A DNA stretch of 20,894 bases from Pseudomonadota bacterium (GTDB lineage Bacteria > Pseudomonadota > Gammaproteobacteria > Burkholderiales > Burkholderiaceae_D): contig JAEZHR010000206.1 of the NCBI GenBank assembly GCA_023416415.1, forward strand, positions 1 to 20,894, given 5' to 3'. The position numbers were made by a program, and so were the translations under genes. Below the pieces are notes generated by a model. That model had not been told where the DNA came from. It did not search any database and was given only the letters and a program-made list of their open reading frames with translations. Below, piece by piece: positions 13,371 through 20,894 of this stretch (its first letter is position 1; each line of letters opens with the position of its first letter).

Positions 13371-14837
13371 CTACTCGATCCAGGCCAGGCCCTGACGTGC
13401 CGGCAGGGCGGTGGCCGCATCCGGCCCCCAGCTTCCAGCCTTGTACTCGAGCGGTCTTTCGCGCAGTTGCGCCCAGCCTTCGAGGATGGAATCAGCCCAG
13501 ACCCAGGCCGCTTCAAGCTCGTCGCGGCGCATGAAGTGGGTCAGGCGACCGCGCACCACATCGATCAGCAGGCGCTCATAGGCCTCGGCGCGGCGCTCGG
13601 AGAAGGCGGACTGGAGGTCGAGGTTGAGATTCACGGGCAGCATGTGCATTCCGCTGCCGGGCTGCTTGGCCATGAGTTGCAGCTGTATCGATTCTTCCGG
13701 CTGCAGGCGGATCACGAGTCGGTTGGCGCGGGTGCGCGGGGCGTCCGGGAAGATGGAGAAGGGCGGATCGGCGAAATCGATGACGATCTGCGACAGGCGC
13801 TTGTTCATCCGCTTTCCGGTGCGCAGGAAGAACGGCACCTGGGCCCAGCGCCAGGTATCGACGTAGGTGCGCAGCGCAACGAAGGTCTCGGTGCGGCTGT
13901 TCGGCGGCACATCTGCCTCGTCAAGGTAACCCCTGACCGCCTCGTCATTCACTGCGCCAGCGCTGTACTGCCCACGAATGGTGTCGCGCGCGATGTCGCC
14001 GAGCGACATGCGGCGCAGCGAGCGCAGGACTTTCAGCTTTTCATCGCGTACGGCATCCGGGTCGAGCGATACCGGTGGTTCCATCGCGATGATGCACAGG
14101 AGCTGAAGCAGATGGTTCTGCACCATGTCGCGCAGGGCGCCGGTCCCGTCGTAGAATCCGGCGCGGCTGCCCACGCCGACCGTCTCTGCGACCGTGATCT
14201 GCACGCTCTCGATGTTCGGTGCGCGCCATAGCGGTTCGAGTATGCCGTTGCCGAAACGCAGGACCATCAGGTTCTGCACGGTTTCCTTGCCGAGGTAGTG
14301 ATCGATGCGATAGATCTGATGCTCGGCGAAATGCATGCCGACCGCGTCGTTGATCGCGCGCGCCGAAGCGAGGTCGTGGCCGAGCGGCTTTTCCAGTACG
14401 ACGCGGCTGGATGCGTCTACCATGCCGGCCTCGGAAAGGTGCTGGCAGATCGCGGTGAACAGCGTCGGTGCGGTGGCGAGGTAGAAGGCGCGCGCGACGT
14501 GCTTGCGCGAGGCCGCCGCCAGTTTCGAATAGGCGGCGCCGTCGCTGGCGTCAAGCGAGACGTAGTGGAGCATGCCGAGAAACTCCTGCCACGTCTTCGC
14601 ATCCAGGTTCCTGACGTCGACGAAGGGCTGCGACTGCTGCTGGACGAATTCGATGTAGCCGTCATGCCCGTAATCGTGCCGCCCCACGGCAATGATGCGT
14701 GTCGAGTCAGGCAGGTTCCCGTGCAGGTGCGCCATGTAGAGCGCGGGCAGGAGTTTTCGAACTGCAAGGTCGCCGGCACCGCCGAAGATGATCATGTCAA
14801 GCGGCAATTGCGAAGAATTCGGCGTGGTGGTCTGCAT
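13371..14837 (-). CDS. zwf: Glucose-6-phosphate 1-dehydrogenase
   Basis: Oxidises glucose-6-phosphate to 6-phosphogluconolactone with NAD(P)+, feeding the pentose phosphate or Entner-Doudoroff route. At 488 residues it has the usual length. The coenzyme motif reads FGGAGDLAVRKLLPALY (18-34), a variant of the common GASGDL. EKPLG (149-153), RIDHYLGKE (177-185, with substrate-binding H180) and RDMVQNHLLQ (catalytic base H242) are all present. It stands alone: no pgl, edd or gnd lies beside it. A CATAAT hexamer (14875-14870) could be its -10; no clear ribosome site is seen. The stop (TAG) is 80 bp ahead of the DUF2946-like gene. Confidence 0.96.
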   Translation of the reverse strand: MQTTTPNSSQLPLDMIIFGGAGDLAVRKLLPALYMAHLHGNLPDSTRIIAVGRHDYGHDGYIEFVQQQSQPFVDVRNLDAKTWQEFLGMLHYVSLDASDGAAYSKLAAASRKHVARAFYLATAPTLFTAICQHLSEAGMVDASSRVVLEKPLGHDLASARAINDAVGMHFAEHQIYRIDHYLGKETVQNLMVLRFGNGILEPLWRAPNIESVQITVAETVGVGSRAGFYDGTGALRDMVQNHLLQLLCIIAMEPPVSLDPDAVRDEKLKVLRSLRRMSLGDIARDTIRGQYSAGAVNDEAVRGYLDEADVPPNSRTETFVALRTYVDTWRWAQVPFFLRTGKRMNKRLSQIVIDFADPPFSIFPDAPRTRANRLVIRLQPEESIQLQLMAKQPGSGMHMLPVNLNLDLQSAFSERRAEAYERLLIDVVRGRLTHFMRRDELEAAWVWADSILEGWAQLRERPLEYKAGSWGPDAATALPARQGLAWIE

Positions 14838-15043
14838 GTGGTAAGCCAGGCGGGCAGTGGGAAGGCCACATTATGCGGCAGCGCATGAGGCAGTGCAGCA
14901 ACGCTGTCTGATTGAGGCGGCTTGCGGTGATGAGTTCCCGGCATTCCTTGCCCTGGAGTTCGAACTTCATGCCCGGGCAGGGGCGGGCGGAATGAGGGCG
15001 AGGAGATGCGGACGGTAGATCAGCAGGCCGGTGCGCCTGCCAC

Positions 15044-15049
15044 TAAAAT
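15044..15049 (+). promoter_or_regulatory. Possible -10 element implying a leaderless transcript
   Basis: TAAAAT matches five of six bases of the -10 consensus and ends six bases before the SRAP-like ATG at 15056. There is no ribosome site in the gap. If used, transcription would start at or near the start codon. No good -35 is visible 17 bp upstream, so support is limited. Confidence 0.3.
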
Positions 15050-15055
15050 CACCCC

Positions 15056-15697
15056 ATGTGCGCAAATTACATTCCGAGCCGTCGCGATCAGCTGATGCAG
15101 CATTTCCAGGTGGCGCCTCCGGACAGCGAGTTCAAGGCGGAAAGCTATCCCGGCTACATGTCGCCGTTCATTCGGCCGACGCGCGCCAACGCCCCGGTCG
15201 GCGAGCGCGCCTGTGCGCTCGGGATGTTCGGCATGGTGCCGCACTGGGCGGATTTGAAGCTGGCGCGCCAGACCTATAACGCGCGCACCGAGACGGTCGC
15301 CAGCAAGCCAAGCTTTCGCAATGCATTCCGGCGCGGCCAGTTCTGCATCGTCCCCGCGGTGTCCTTCTTCGAGCCCTCCTATGAAACCGGAAAGGCGGTT
15401 CGCTGGGAAATCGCGAACGCCGACGGCAGCCCGCTGGCGATTGCCGGAATATGGGAGGAGCGCCCGGACGGTCCGAACGGCCTGCCGCTTCTCTCGTTCT
15501 CGATGTTGACGGTCAATGCCGACGGCCACGAACTGATGCAGCGCTTTCACAGGCCGGGTGACGAGAAACGGATGCTGGTGCTGCTGGAGCCCGAGCAGTA
15601 CGATGACTGGCTTCACTGCCCCCCCAGCGAGGCGCCGGATTTCTTCGTGCGCTATCCGGTCGGACGCTTGACGGCACATCCCGCGCCGCGTGCCTGA
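15056..15697 (+). CDS. SOS response-associated peptidase family protein (SRAP, YedK/HMCES-like)
   Basis: 213 residues. The SRAP family forms a covalent link with abasic sites in single-stranded DNA through the N-terminal cysteine, protecting replication. The expected residues are here at the same numbering as in E. coli YedK: Cys2 (MCANY, after removal of Met1), Asn75 in YNARTETV, Glu106 in SFFEPSY and His165 in RFHRPGDEKRM. The core also shows WADLKLARQTYNARTE, SFRNAFRRGQFCIVPA and AGIWEE. Usually such genes are not SOS-box controlled in all species; none is seen here. It precedes ldhA on the same strand by 46 bp. No ribosome site is visible. Confidence 0.95.
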   Translation: MCANYIPSRRDQLMQHFQVAPPDSEFKAESYPGYMSPFIRPTRANAPVGERACALGMFGMVPHWADLKLARQTYNARTETVASKPSFRNAFRRGQFCIVPAVSFFEPSYETGKAVRWEIANADGSPLAIAGIWEERPDGPNGLPLLSFSMLTVNADGHELMQRFHRPGDEKRMLVLLEPEQYDDWLHCPPSEAPDFFVRYPVGRLTAHPAPRA

Positions 15698-15743
15698 GGC
15701 GCACGGCATTTCAGGAAACGACTCAGCTTGAGAGGAAAAAGCG

Positions 15744-16742
15744 ATGCGCATTGCGGTGTTCAGCACCAAGCGTTATGACAGGGAGTTTCTGGAGGCGGCC
15801 AACGCAGGCACGCACGAGCTGGCCTGGCACGAAGCGCGACTCGATTCGAGAACCGCCGCCCTGGCCGATGGCTATCAGGGCGTCTGCCCGTTCGTCAACG
15901 ACGACCTGTCGGCAGCCACTCTGAACCGGCTGCACGCTGGGGGCATCCGACTGATCGCGCTGCGTTCGGCCGGCTTCAACAACGTTGACGTCGAATGCGC
16001 GCAGCGACTCGGGATGGTCGTGGCCCGTGTGCCAGCCTATTCTCCGTACGCGGTCGCCGAACATGCGGTTGCGCTCGTGCTCGGACTGAATCGGCATATT
16101 CCGCGCGCCTACCTTCGCGTACGCGACGGCAATTTCTCGCTCGAGGGTCTGCTCGGTTTTGACTTGTACGGAAAAACCGCCGGCGTGATCGGCACGGGCA
16201 AGATCGGACTGGGCTTCGCACGCATCATGCACGGGTTCGGCTGCAGAGTGGTCGCCTTCGATCCGTATCCCGATGGGCAGGCTCCGGCATATCTGGAGTA
16301 CCTGCCGCTCGACGACTTGCTGGCGGTGTCGGACATCGTGTCACTGCATTGTCCGCTGACGCCGGATACGCACCATCTGATCAATGACATGTCGATCTCA
16401 CGCATGAAGCGCGGCGTCATGCTGATCAACACCAGCCGCGGCGGGCTGATCAACAGTCCGGCGCTGCTGGATGGCCTGAAGTCGGGCCAGATCGGGTCGG
16501 TCGGACTTGATGTCTACGAGGAGGAGGAAAACCTGTTCTTCCGCGACCTCTCGGGCGAAGTCATCACCGATGACGTCTTCATGCGTCTGACCACCTTTCC
16601 CAACGTGCTCATTACCGGCCACCAGGGCTTCTTCACGCGCGAGGCACTGACCAATATCGCCGCCATCACGATCGCCAACATCACCGCCTTCGAGCGTGGA
16701 GAGGGCGAACTGCATCGCGTGAACGCACGGCGGATTGCATGA
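15744..16742 (+). CDS. ldhA: D-lactate dehydrogenase (NAD-dependent 2-hydroxyacid dehydrogenase)
   Basis: 332 residues with an AGAGG site before the ATG. It reduces pyruvate to D-lactate with NADH in the cytoplasm. The nucleotide fold is marked by GTGKIG (150-155); the catalytic trio is R232 (INTSRGG), E261 (DVYEEEE) and H293 (TGHQGFFTREAL). RSAGFNNVDVECA (74-86) and PAYSPYAVAEHAVAL (98-112) are typical of fermentative LdhA rather than of SerA or GhrB. The long YEEEENLFFRDLSG segment is also characteristic. It is 46 bp downstream of the SRAP gene on the same strand and converges on the glycogen phosphorylase gene 16 bp away, with no clear terminator between. Confidence 0.93.
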   Translation: MRIAVFSTKRYDREFLEAANAGTHELAWHEARLDSRTAALADGYQGVCPFVNDDLSAATLNRLHAGGIRLIALRSAGFNNVDVECAQRLGMVVARVPAYSPYAVAEHAVALVLGLNRHIPRAYLRVRDGNFSLEGLLGFDLYGKTAGVIGTGKIGLGFARIMHGFGCRVVAFDPYPDGQAPAYLEYLPLDDLLAVSDIVSLHCPLTPDTHHLINDMSISRMKRGVMLINTSRGGLINSPALLDGLKSGQIGSVGLDVYEEEENLFFRDLSGEVITDDVFMRLTTFPNVLITGHQGFFTREALTNIAAITIANITAFERGEGELHRVNARRIA

Positions 16743-16758
16743 GCGCCCGGTTCTGGGC

Positions 16759-18471
16759 TCAGGGCATCGGGCTCAGATAGGCTTCCGAGGCGTAGCGCCG
16801 CATCATGCGGTGGGTCGTGAATATCGTGGCGTTCTGGGCGATCGCGCCCTTCATGACTGCGGTCCATCCGGGGCGGTCGTTGCTGAACAACGGCAGTACC
16901 ACGTGTTCAAGCTTTTCGTAGAGCGCCTGTGCGTGCGTGTCGGGGTCGTCTCCCTGGGCGCCGATGCTCCATCCGGTCACGCCTTCGAAGCATCCTTCGA
17001 GCCACCAGCCATCGAGTACCGACAAACTGGGCACGCCGTTGAAGGCCGCCTTCATGCCGCTTGTGCCCGAGGCTTCGAGTGGCGGCAGGGGATTGTTCAG
17101 CCAAACGTCGGCCCCCGAAACGAGCAGTCGCGCGCTGTCCATCGCATAGCCGGGCACATAGGCCCCGGGCACTTCCGGTGCAAGCGCCTTCAGGTGGGCA
17201 TTGACCTGTTCGATCGCGCGCTTGCCCTCGTTGTCGTTCGGGTGCGCCTTGCCGGCAACGATGATCTGTATCGGGCAGCCGCGTGCAATGCAACGCAGGC
17301 GTTCGAGGTCCGAAAACAGGAGTCCCGGGCGCTTGTAGCCCGTCATGCGGCGCGCGAAGCACAGTGTGAAGACGTCTTCGCGCAGGCGCACGCCACAGCG
17401 TTCGAATATGAAGCTCAGCAGCGCCAGTCGGGCTTCCCGGTGTGCCAGTTCGATGGCGCCATCGTCCAGCGTAGTGGCGCGTGCCAGTGTTTCCGGCTCG
17501 TTGCACCAGCTGGGAAAGTGATGGTTGTAGAGGCGTGCGAAACTCGTGCAGGTCCAGGTGAAAGGATGGACGCCGTTGGTGATCGCGTGCACCTGATAGC
17601 CGGGGAACATGCGGCGCGACTGCTCGGCATGACTGCGCGCCACGCCGTTGACGTAATCGGACAGATTCAGGGCCAGCGTGGTCATGTTCATCTGGCTTTC
17701 CCCCGCCAGTTCGCGCAGTAGCTCCAGATCGACCTGGGTGCCCAGTATGCGCTCCACCAGCGGGTAGGGAAACCTGTCGTGCCCGGCCTCGACCGGCGTA
17801 TGCGTAGTGAAGACGCACAGGCTGCGCACTTCTCCGATGTTGTAGTGCAGCGAGCGTGCATGTGGGCCGGGGCGTGACTTGGTACGCGTGCGGCGCAGCA
17901 GGGTCAGGCAGAGCAGGGCGGCATGCCCTTCGTTGAGGTGGTAGCGACGGATGCGAAAGCCGAGTGCGGCCAGCATGCGCCCGCCGCCGATGCCGAGTAC
18001 GACTTCCTGCTTGAGCCGATAGGCGTTGTCGCCGCCATACAGGTGGTCGGTGATGTGCCGATCCTCTTCGCCGTTCTCCGGCAGATCGGTATCGAGCATC
18101 AGTACCGGGATGCGGGCACCGGTATGGCCTGGCACCACGTGCAACCATGCGACAATCCACACTTTTCGCCCCTCGATTTCGATCGCCACCTTGGCCGGCA
18201 GCGCGCGGGCGCGCTCGGCTGGATTCCAGCGGTCTTCGTATTCGACCTGGCGTCCTTGCTGATCGATTTCCTGACGAAAATAGCCGCCGCGGCTTGTCAG
18301 CGTGACGCCGACCATGGGCAGTTCGAGGTCGGCCGCTGACCGCATCGTATCGCCAGCCAGCACGCCGAGTCCGCCGCTGTAGGTCGGCATGTCGGGGGCG
18401 AGTGCCATTTCCATTGAAAAATAGGCGATCCGCGGGGCGGCGAGAAAGTCGATGAGAGTAGATGTCTGCAT
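16759..18471 (-). CDS. glgP: Alpha-glucan (glycogen) phosphorylase
   Basis: Releases glucose-1-phosphate from alpha-1,4-glucans using PLP. At 570 residues it belongs to the short form of the family. The N-terminal IAYFSMEMALAPDMPTYSGG (15-34) and GLGVLAGDT are hallmark residues; LNEGHAALLCL, FTTHTPVEAGHDRF, ITNGVH and FARRMTGYKRP follow. The PLP lysine is K474 in EASGTSGMKAAFNG, followed by VLDGWWLEG. The start ATG at 18471 is favoured because it leaves only 14 residues ahead of the conserved block, although no clear ribosome site is visible. No other glycogen gene lies nearby. It diverges from metY across 127 bp. Confidence 0.94.
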   Translation of the reverse strand: MQTSTLIDFLAAPRIAYFSMEMALAPDMPTYSGGLGVLAGDTMRSAADLELPMVGVTLTSRGGYFRQEIDQQGRQVEYEDRWNPAERARALPAKVAIEIEGRKVWIVAWLHVVPGHTGARIPVLMLDTDLPENGEEDRHITDHLYGGDNAYRLKQEVVLGIGGGRMLAALGFRIRRYHLNEGHAALLCLTLLRRTRTKSRPGPHARSLHYNIGEVRSLCVFTTHTPVEAGHDRFPYPLVERILGTQVDLELLRELAGESQMNMTTLALNLSDYVNGVARSHAEQSRRMFPGYQVHAITNGVHPFTWTCTSFARLYNHHFPSWCNEPETLARATTLDDGAIELAHREARLALLSFIFERCGVRLREDVFTLCFARRMTGYKRPGLLFSDLERLRCIARGCPIQIIVAGKAHPNDNEGKRAIEQVNAHLKALAPEVPGAYVPGYAMDSARLLVSGADVWLNNPLPPLEASGTSGMKAAFNGVPSLSVLDGWWLEGCFEGVTGWSIGAQGDDPDTHAQALYEKLEHVVLPLFSNDRPGWTAVMKGAIAQNATIFTTHRMMRRYASEAYLSPMP

Positions 18472-18598
18472 GGTCTTTGCGGGGCATTTGCATCATGCAG
18501 GTTGACCGGGGATACGATCTGGCGTTCACACATGGATGCAAGTCTTTGGAACTTCGTCCACAATGCCGGTTTCCCGTGCCACATAAGAGAAATACGCC

Positions 18599-19882
18599 AT
18601 GAAAATTGAGACGCTTGCCGTTCACGCCGGCTATTCCCCGGATCCGACCACCAAAGCTGTTGCCGTTCCGGTTTACCAGACAGTCGCCTATGCATTCGAC
18701 AATGCGCAGCATGGTGCAGATCTGTTCGACCTGAAGGTGCCGGGCAACATCTATACCCGCATCATGAATCCGACGCAGGACGTGCTGGAGCAGCGTGTTG
18801 CGGCGCTGGAGGGCGGCATAGCGGCGCTGGCGCTGGCGTCGGGCATGGCGGCCATCACCTATGCGATCCAGACCATCGCCGAGGCGGGCGACAACATCGT
18901 CTCCGCCAGCCAGTTGTACGGCGGCACCTACAACCTGTTCGCCCATACCTTCCCGCAAATCGGCATCGACGTGCGTTTCGCCGACGCCCGCAACCTGGAT
19001 GGCGTCGCTGCACTGATCGACGACCGGACCAAGGCCATCTTCTGCGAGTCGATCGGCAACCCGCTCGGCAATGTCACCGACTTCGCGCGTCTGGCCGAGA
19101 TCGCCCACGCGCACGGCATTCCGCTGATCGTCGACAACACCGTTCCCAGTCCCTATTTGTGCCGTCCGTTCGAGCATGGCGCAGATATCGTCGTGCATTC
19201 GCTGACCAAGTATCTAGGCGGCCATGGCACCAGCGTTGGTGGCGCGATCGTCGATTCCGGCAAGTTCCCCTGGGCAGAGCACAAGGAACGCTTCAAGCGC
19301 CTGAACGAGCCGGACGTTTCCTATCACGGCGTGGTGTACACCGAAGCCCTCGGGCCGGCCGCCTACATCGGCCGTGCACGCGTGGTCCCGCTGCGCAACA
19401 TGGGCGCGGCCATCTCGCCAATGAATGCCTTCCTGATCCTGCAGGGAATCGAAACGCTGGCGCTGCGTATGGATCGCGTGTGCGACAACACGCTGGCGAT
19501 CGCGCGCTACCTGAAGCAGCATCCGAAGGTGGCATGGGTCAACTACGCAGGCCTGGAAGACCATCCGGAACATGCGCTGGTGCAAAAGTACATGCACGGC
19601 AAGGCGTCCGGCATCCTGTCCTTCGGCGTGAAGACGAACGGCGGCGATGCGCGTGAAGCCGGTGCACGCGTGCTCGACGCGCTCAAGCTGTTCACCCGCC
19701 TGGTCAACATCGGCGATGCCAAGTCGCTGGCCACGCATCCGGCCTCGACCACGCACCGTCAGCTCAACGAGCAGGAGCTGGCAAAGGCCGGCGTGTCCGA
19801 AGACATGCTGCGCCTGTCGGTCGGTATCGAGCACATCGACGATCTGATCGCCGACCTCGATCAGGCCTTGGCCGCGGCCTGA
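18599..19882 (+). CDS. metY: O-acetylhomoserine sulfhydrylase (aminocarboxypropyltransferase)
   Basis: Forms homocysteine from O-acetylhomoserine and sulfide with PLP, in direct-sulfhydrylation methionine synthesis. It has 427 residues, the usual length for this branch of the Cys/Met metabolism PLP family. IETLAVHAGYSPDPTT (3-18), VYQTVAYAFDNAQHGADLF, YTRIMNPTQDVLE (52-64) and VVHSLTKYLGGHG (198-210, PLP lysine K204) are present; the C-terminus has LATHPASTTHRQL and VSEDMLRLSVGIEHIDDLI. The YTRIMNPT version and the TFPQIGIDVRF stretch favour MetY over cystathionine synthases. A partial SD (AAGAGA) lies ahead of the ATG. A PLP enzyme follows after 7 nt, so the two are probably one operon. No SAM riboswitch is evident in the 127-bp leader region. 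Confidence 0.94.
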   Translation: MKIETLAVHAGYSPDPTTKAVAVPVYQTVAYAFDNAQHGADLFDLKVPGNIYTRIMNPTQDVLEQRVAALEGGIAALALASGMAAITYAIQTIAEAGDNIVSASQLYGGTYNLFAHTFPQIGIDVRFADARNLDGVAALIDDRTKAIFCESIGNPLGNVTDFARLAEIAHAHGIPLIVDNTVPSPYLCRPFEHGADIVVHSLTKYLGGHGTSVGGAIVDSGKFPWAEHKERFKRLNEPDVSYHGVVYTEALGPAAYIGRARVVPLRNMGAAISPMNAFLILQGIETLALRMDRVCDNTLAIARYLKQHPKVAWVNYAGLEDHPEHALVQKYMHGKASGILSFGVKTNGGDAREAGARVLDALKLFTRLVNIGDAKSLATHPASTTHRQLNEQELAKAGVSEDMLRLSVGIEHIDDLIADLDQALAAA

Positions 19883-19889
19883 AACGGCG

Positions 19890-20894
19890 GTGACGCTGCG
19901 TGACGATTACGGCCTGACGCCGATCGTCAACGCCGCCGGCACCTTCACGCCGCTGGGTGTGTCGCGCTCCTCGCCGGGCGTGGCACACGCCGCCGCAGCA
20001 GCGCTGCGGGAGTTCGTCGTCATCGATGAATTGCAGGAGCGCGCAAGCGAGCGGCTGGCGGCGTGGACGGGGGCCGAGGCCGGCGCGGTCACCCATTGCG
20101 TTTCGGCCGGCATCACGCTCGCCGTGGCGGCTTCGATGACGGGAAGCGACCCGCAACGCGTTGCCAGCCTGCCCGATGCTTCGGGCATGCCGAGGCGCGT
20201 GCTGATCCCCGCAGGGCATGCCGTCAACTACGGCCATCCCATTCTTCAGGACATTCGCCTCGCCGGTGCCGAGCCGGTGCTTGCCGGCGACGAGCAGGGC
20301 TGTTCGCAGGAGGTACTGGAGCAGGCCCTTGCCCAGCCGGATCTCGCCTGTCTGCTGCTGGTGTCCTCGCGCCTGGTGCGGGGCGCCGGGCCCGAGCTTG
20401 CCGAAGCGGTTGCGCTGGCCCACCGGCGCGGCCTGCCCGTCATCGTCGACGGCGCGGCACAGGACATGCGGCTGGATGCCTTGCTCGCTTCCGGCGCCGA
20501 TCTCGTACTGGCGAGCGCGCACAAGTACCTGTGTGCGCCGACCGCAGGACTGGTCGTTGGGAAGCGTTCGCTGGTACACGCGGTGCGCGCTCACGAAAAG
20601 GGGATCGGGCGTGCGATGAAGCCGACCAAGGAAGCCATCGTCGGCACACTCAAGGCACTGGAGGAACGTCAGGCGCTCGACCTTGAGGGGTGGAAGGCGC
20701 TGCAGGACGCCAAGGTCGCCCGACTGTCGGGAAGGCTGTCGGAACTGAATGGGGTATCCGTCTTCGCACAGGTCGACCCGGCCGGAATGCCGTTTTCGCG
20801 CGTCGTGCTGGACATTGATCCCGCTGCCGCACCGCTTGACGCGCTTGCCGTGCCCGAGCGGCTGAAAGCGGGCGCGCCGTCAATCCGTGTCATG
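19890..20894 (+). CDS. SelA-like PLP-dependent enzyme (partial, C-terminus outside window)
   Basis: The frame is open from the GTG at 19890, 7 nt after the metY stop, to the window edge: 335 codons. It has the fold-type I aminotransferase pattern of the SelA/D-glucosaminate-6-phosphate ammonia-lyase branch: GLTPIVNAAGTFTPLG at the start (8-23), VSAGITLAV (71-79), PVIVDGAAQD (183-192, D187 pairing with the PLP ring), and the lysine K212 in LASAHKYLCAPTAGLVVG. The glycine/proline-rich stretch after the lysine matches the SelA-type GDKLLGGPQAG region. No selB or tRNA-Sec gene is in view, and the setting with metY argues against true selenocysteine synthase; a beta-elimination or lyase role on an amino-acid or amino-sugar substrate is more likely. 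The substrate is unknown. The weak ribosome site suggests translational coupling. Confidence 0.8.
   Translation, partial: MTLRDDYGLTPIVNAAGTFTPLGVSRSSPGVAHAAAAALREFVVIDELQERASERLAAWTGAEAGAVTHCVSAGITLAVAASMTGSDPQRVASLPDASGMPRRVLIPAGHAVNYGHPILQDIRLAGAEPVLAGDEQGCSQEVLEQALAQPDLACLLLVSSRLVRGAGPELAEAVALAHRRGLPVIVDGAAQDMRLDALLASGADLVLASAHKYLCAPTAGLVVGKRSLVHAVRAHEKGIGRAMKPTKEAIVGTLKALEERQALDLEGWKALQDAKVARLSGRLSELNGVSVFAQVDPAGMPFSRVVLDIDPAAAPLDALAVPERLKAGAPSIRVM

Noticed and set aside
13056..14231. A 391-codon plus-strand frame opposite zwf and the DUF2946-like gene
   Set aside because: The zwf active-site motifs on the minus strand explain the region; the frame is antisense.
18472..18598. Possible SAM riboswitch or FNR-like TTGAC in the glgP-metY gap
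   Set aside because: The TTGAC lacks an ATCAA partner, and no riboswitch core helices could be drawn in 127 bp.
16907..19198. A 763-codon minus-strand frame running through glgP and opposite metY
   Set aside because: It has low-complexity Arg/Ala/Gly-rich content and overlaps two well-identified genes in other frames.
1..20894. tRNA or rRNA genes, CRISPR repeats, insertion sequences, prophage genes
   Set aside because: None of the cloverleaf, conserved rRNA, regular spaced-repeat or transposase patterns was seen.

Overview
The window is dense, GC-rich chromosomal DNA (about 65% G+C in most genes) with short intergenic gaps and a typical betaproteobacterial gene set. The genes and regulatory sites suggest a betaproteobacterium of the Burkholderiales or Rhodocyclales. 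A likely HrpL-type hrp box in front of a candidate type III effector further suggests a plant-associated or otherwise host-associated lineage with a Hrp1-type secretion system, such as Herbaspirillum has. The genus cannot be fixed from this window.

Layout. At the left edge, on the minus strand, lies most of an FtsH-like membrane AAA+ zinc protease (1-1481, C-terminus outside), preceded on the same strand by cysteine synthase A (1768-2700). A 446-bp divergent gap follows. It ends in a near-perfect hrp box (3090-3118) directly ahead of a 1242-aa protein (3147-6875) with a serine-rich type III secretion-like N-terminus and a body much richer in A+T than its neighbours. This is the most interesting locus. 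Next come a CmcJ/NvfI-type oxidoreductase overlapping a kappa-class GST/HCCA-isomerase-like gene (7102-8603), then a LysR regulator divergent from a cupin gene around a striking concentric palindrome (9508-9568).

The middle holds a small membrane protein (10202-10498) and a complete RES-Xre toxin-antitoxin pair (10598-11672) with a palindromic operator over its promoter. A ribosome hibernation factor (11933-12286) follows, with a probable FNR-type box upstream and a strong bidirectional terminator downstream. Beyond it are a periplasmic copper pair on the minus strand (a DUF2946-like protein and PCu(A)C chaperone, 12344-13290) and glucose-6-phosphate dehydrogenase (13371-14837).

The right part carries a SRAP/YedK-like abasic-site protein, a fermentative D-lactate dehydrogenase, a convergent alpha-glucan phosphorylase, and a probable two-gene unit of O-acetylhomoserine sulfhydrylase and a SelA-like PLP enzyme that runs off the window. 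Several housekeeping genes form themes: sulfur assimilation (cysK, metY), carbon storage and sugar-phosphate use (glgP, zwf, ldhA) and low-oxygen or stress adaptation (FNR box with hpf, ldhA, the toxin-antitoxin pair). No tRNA, rRNA, CRISPR array, insertion sequence or phage gene was recognised.
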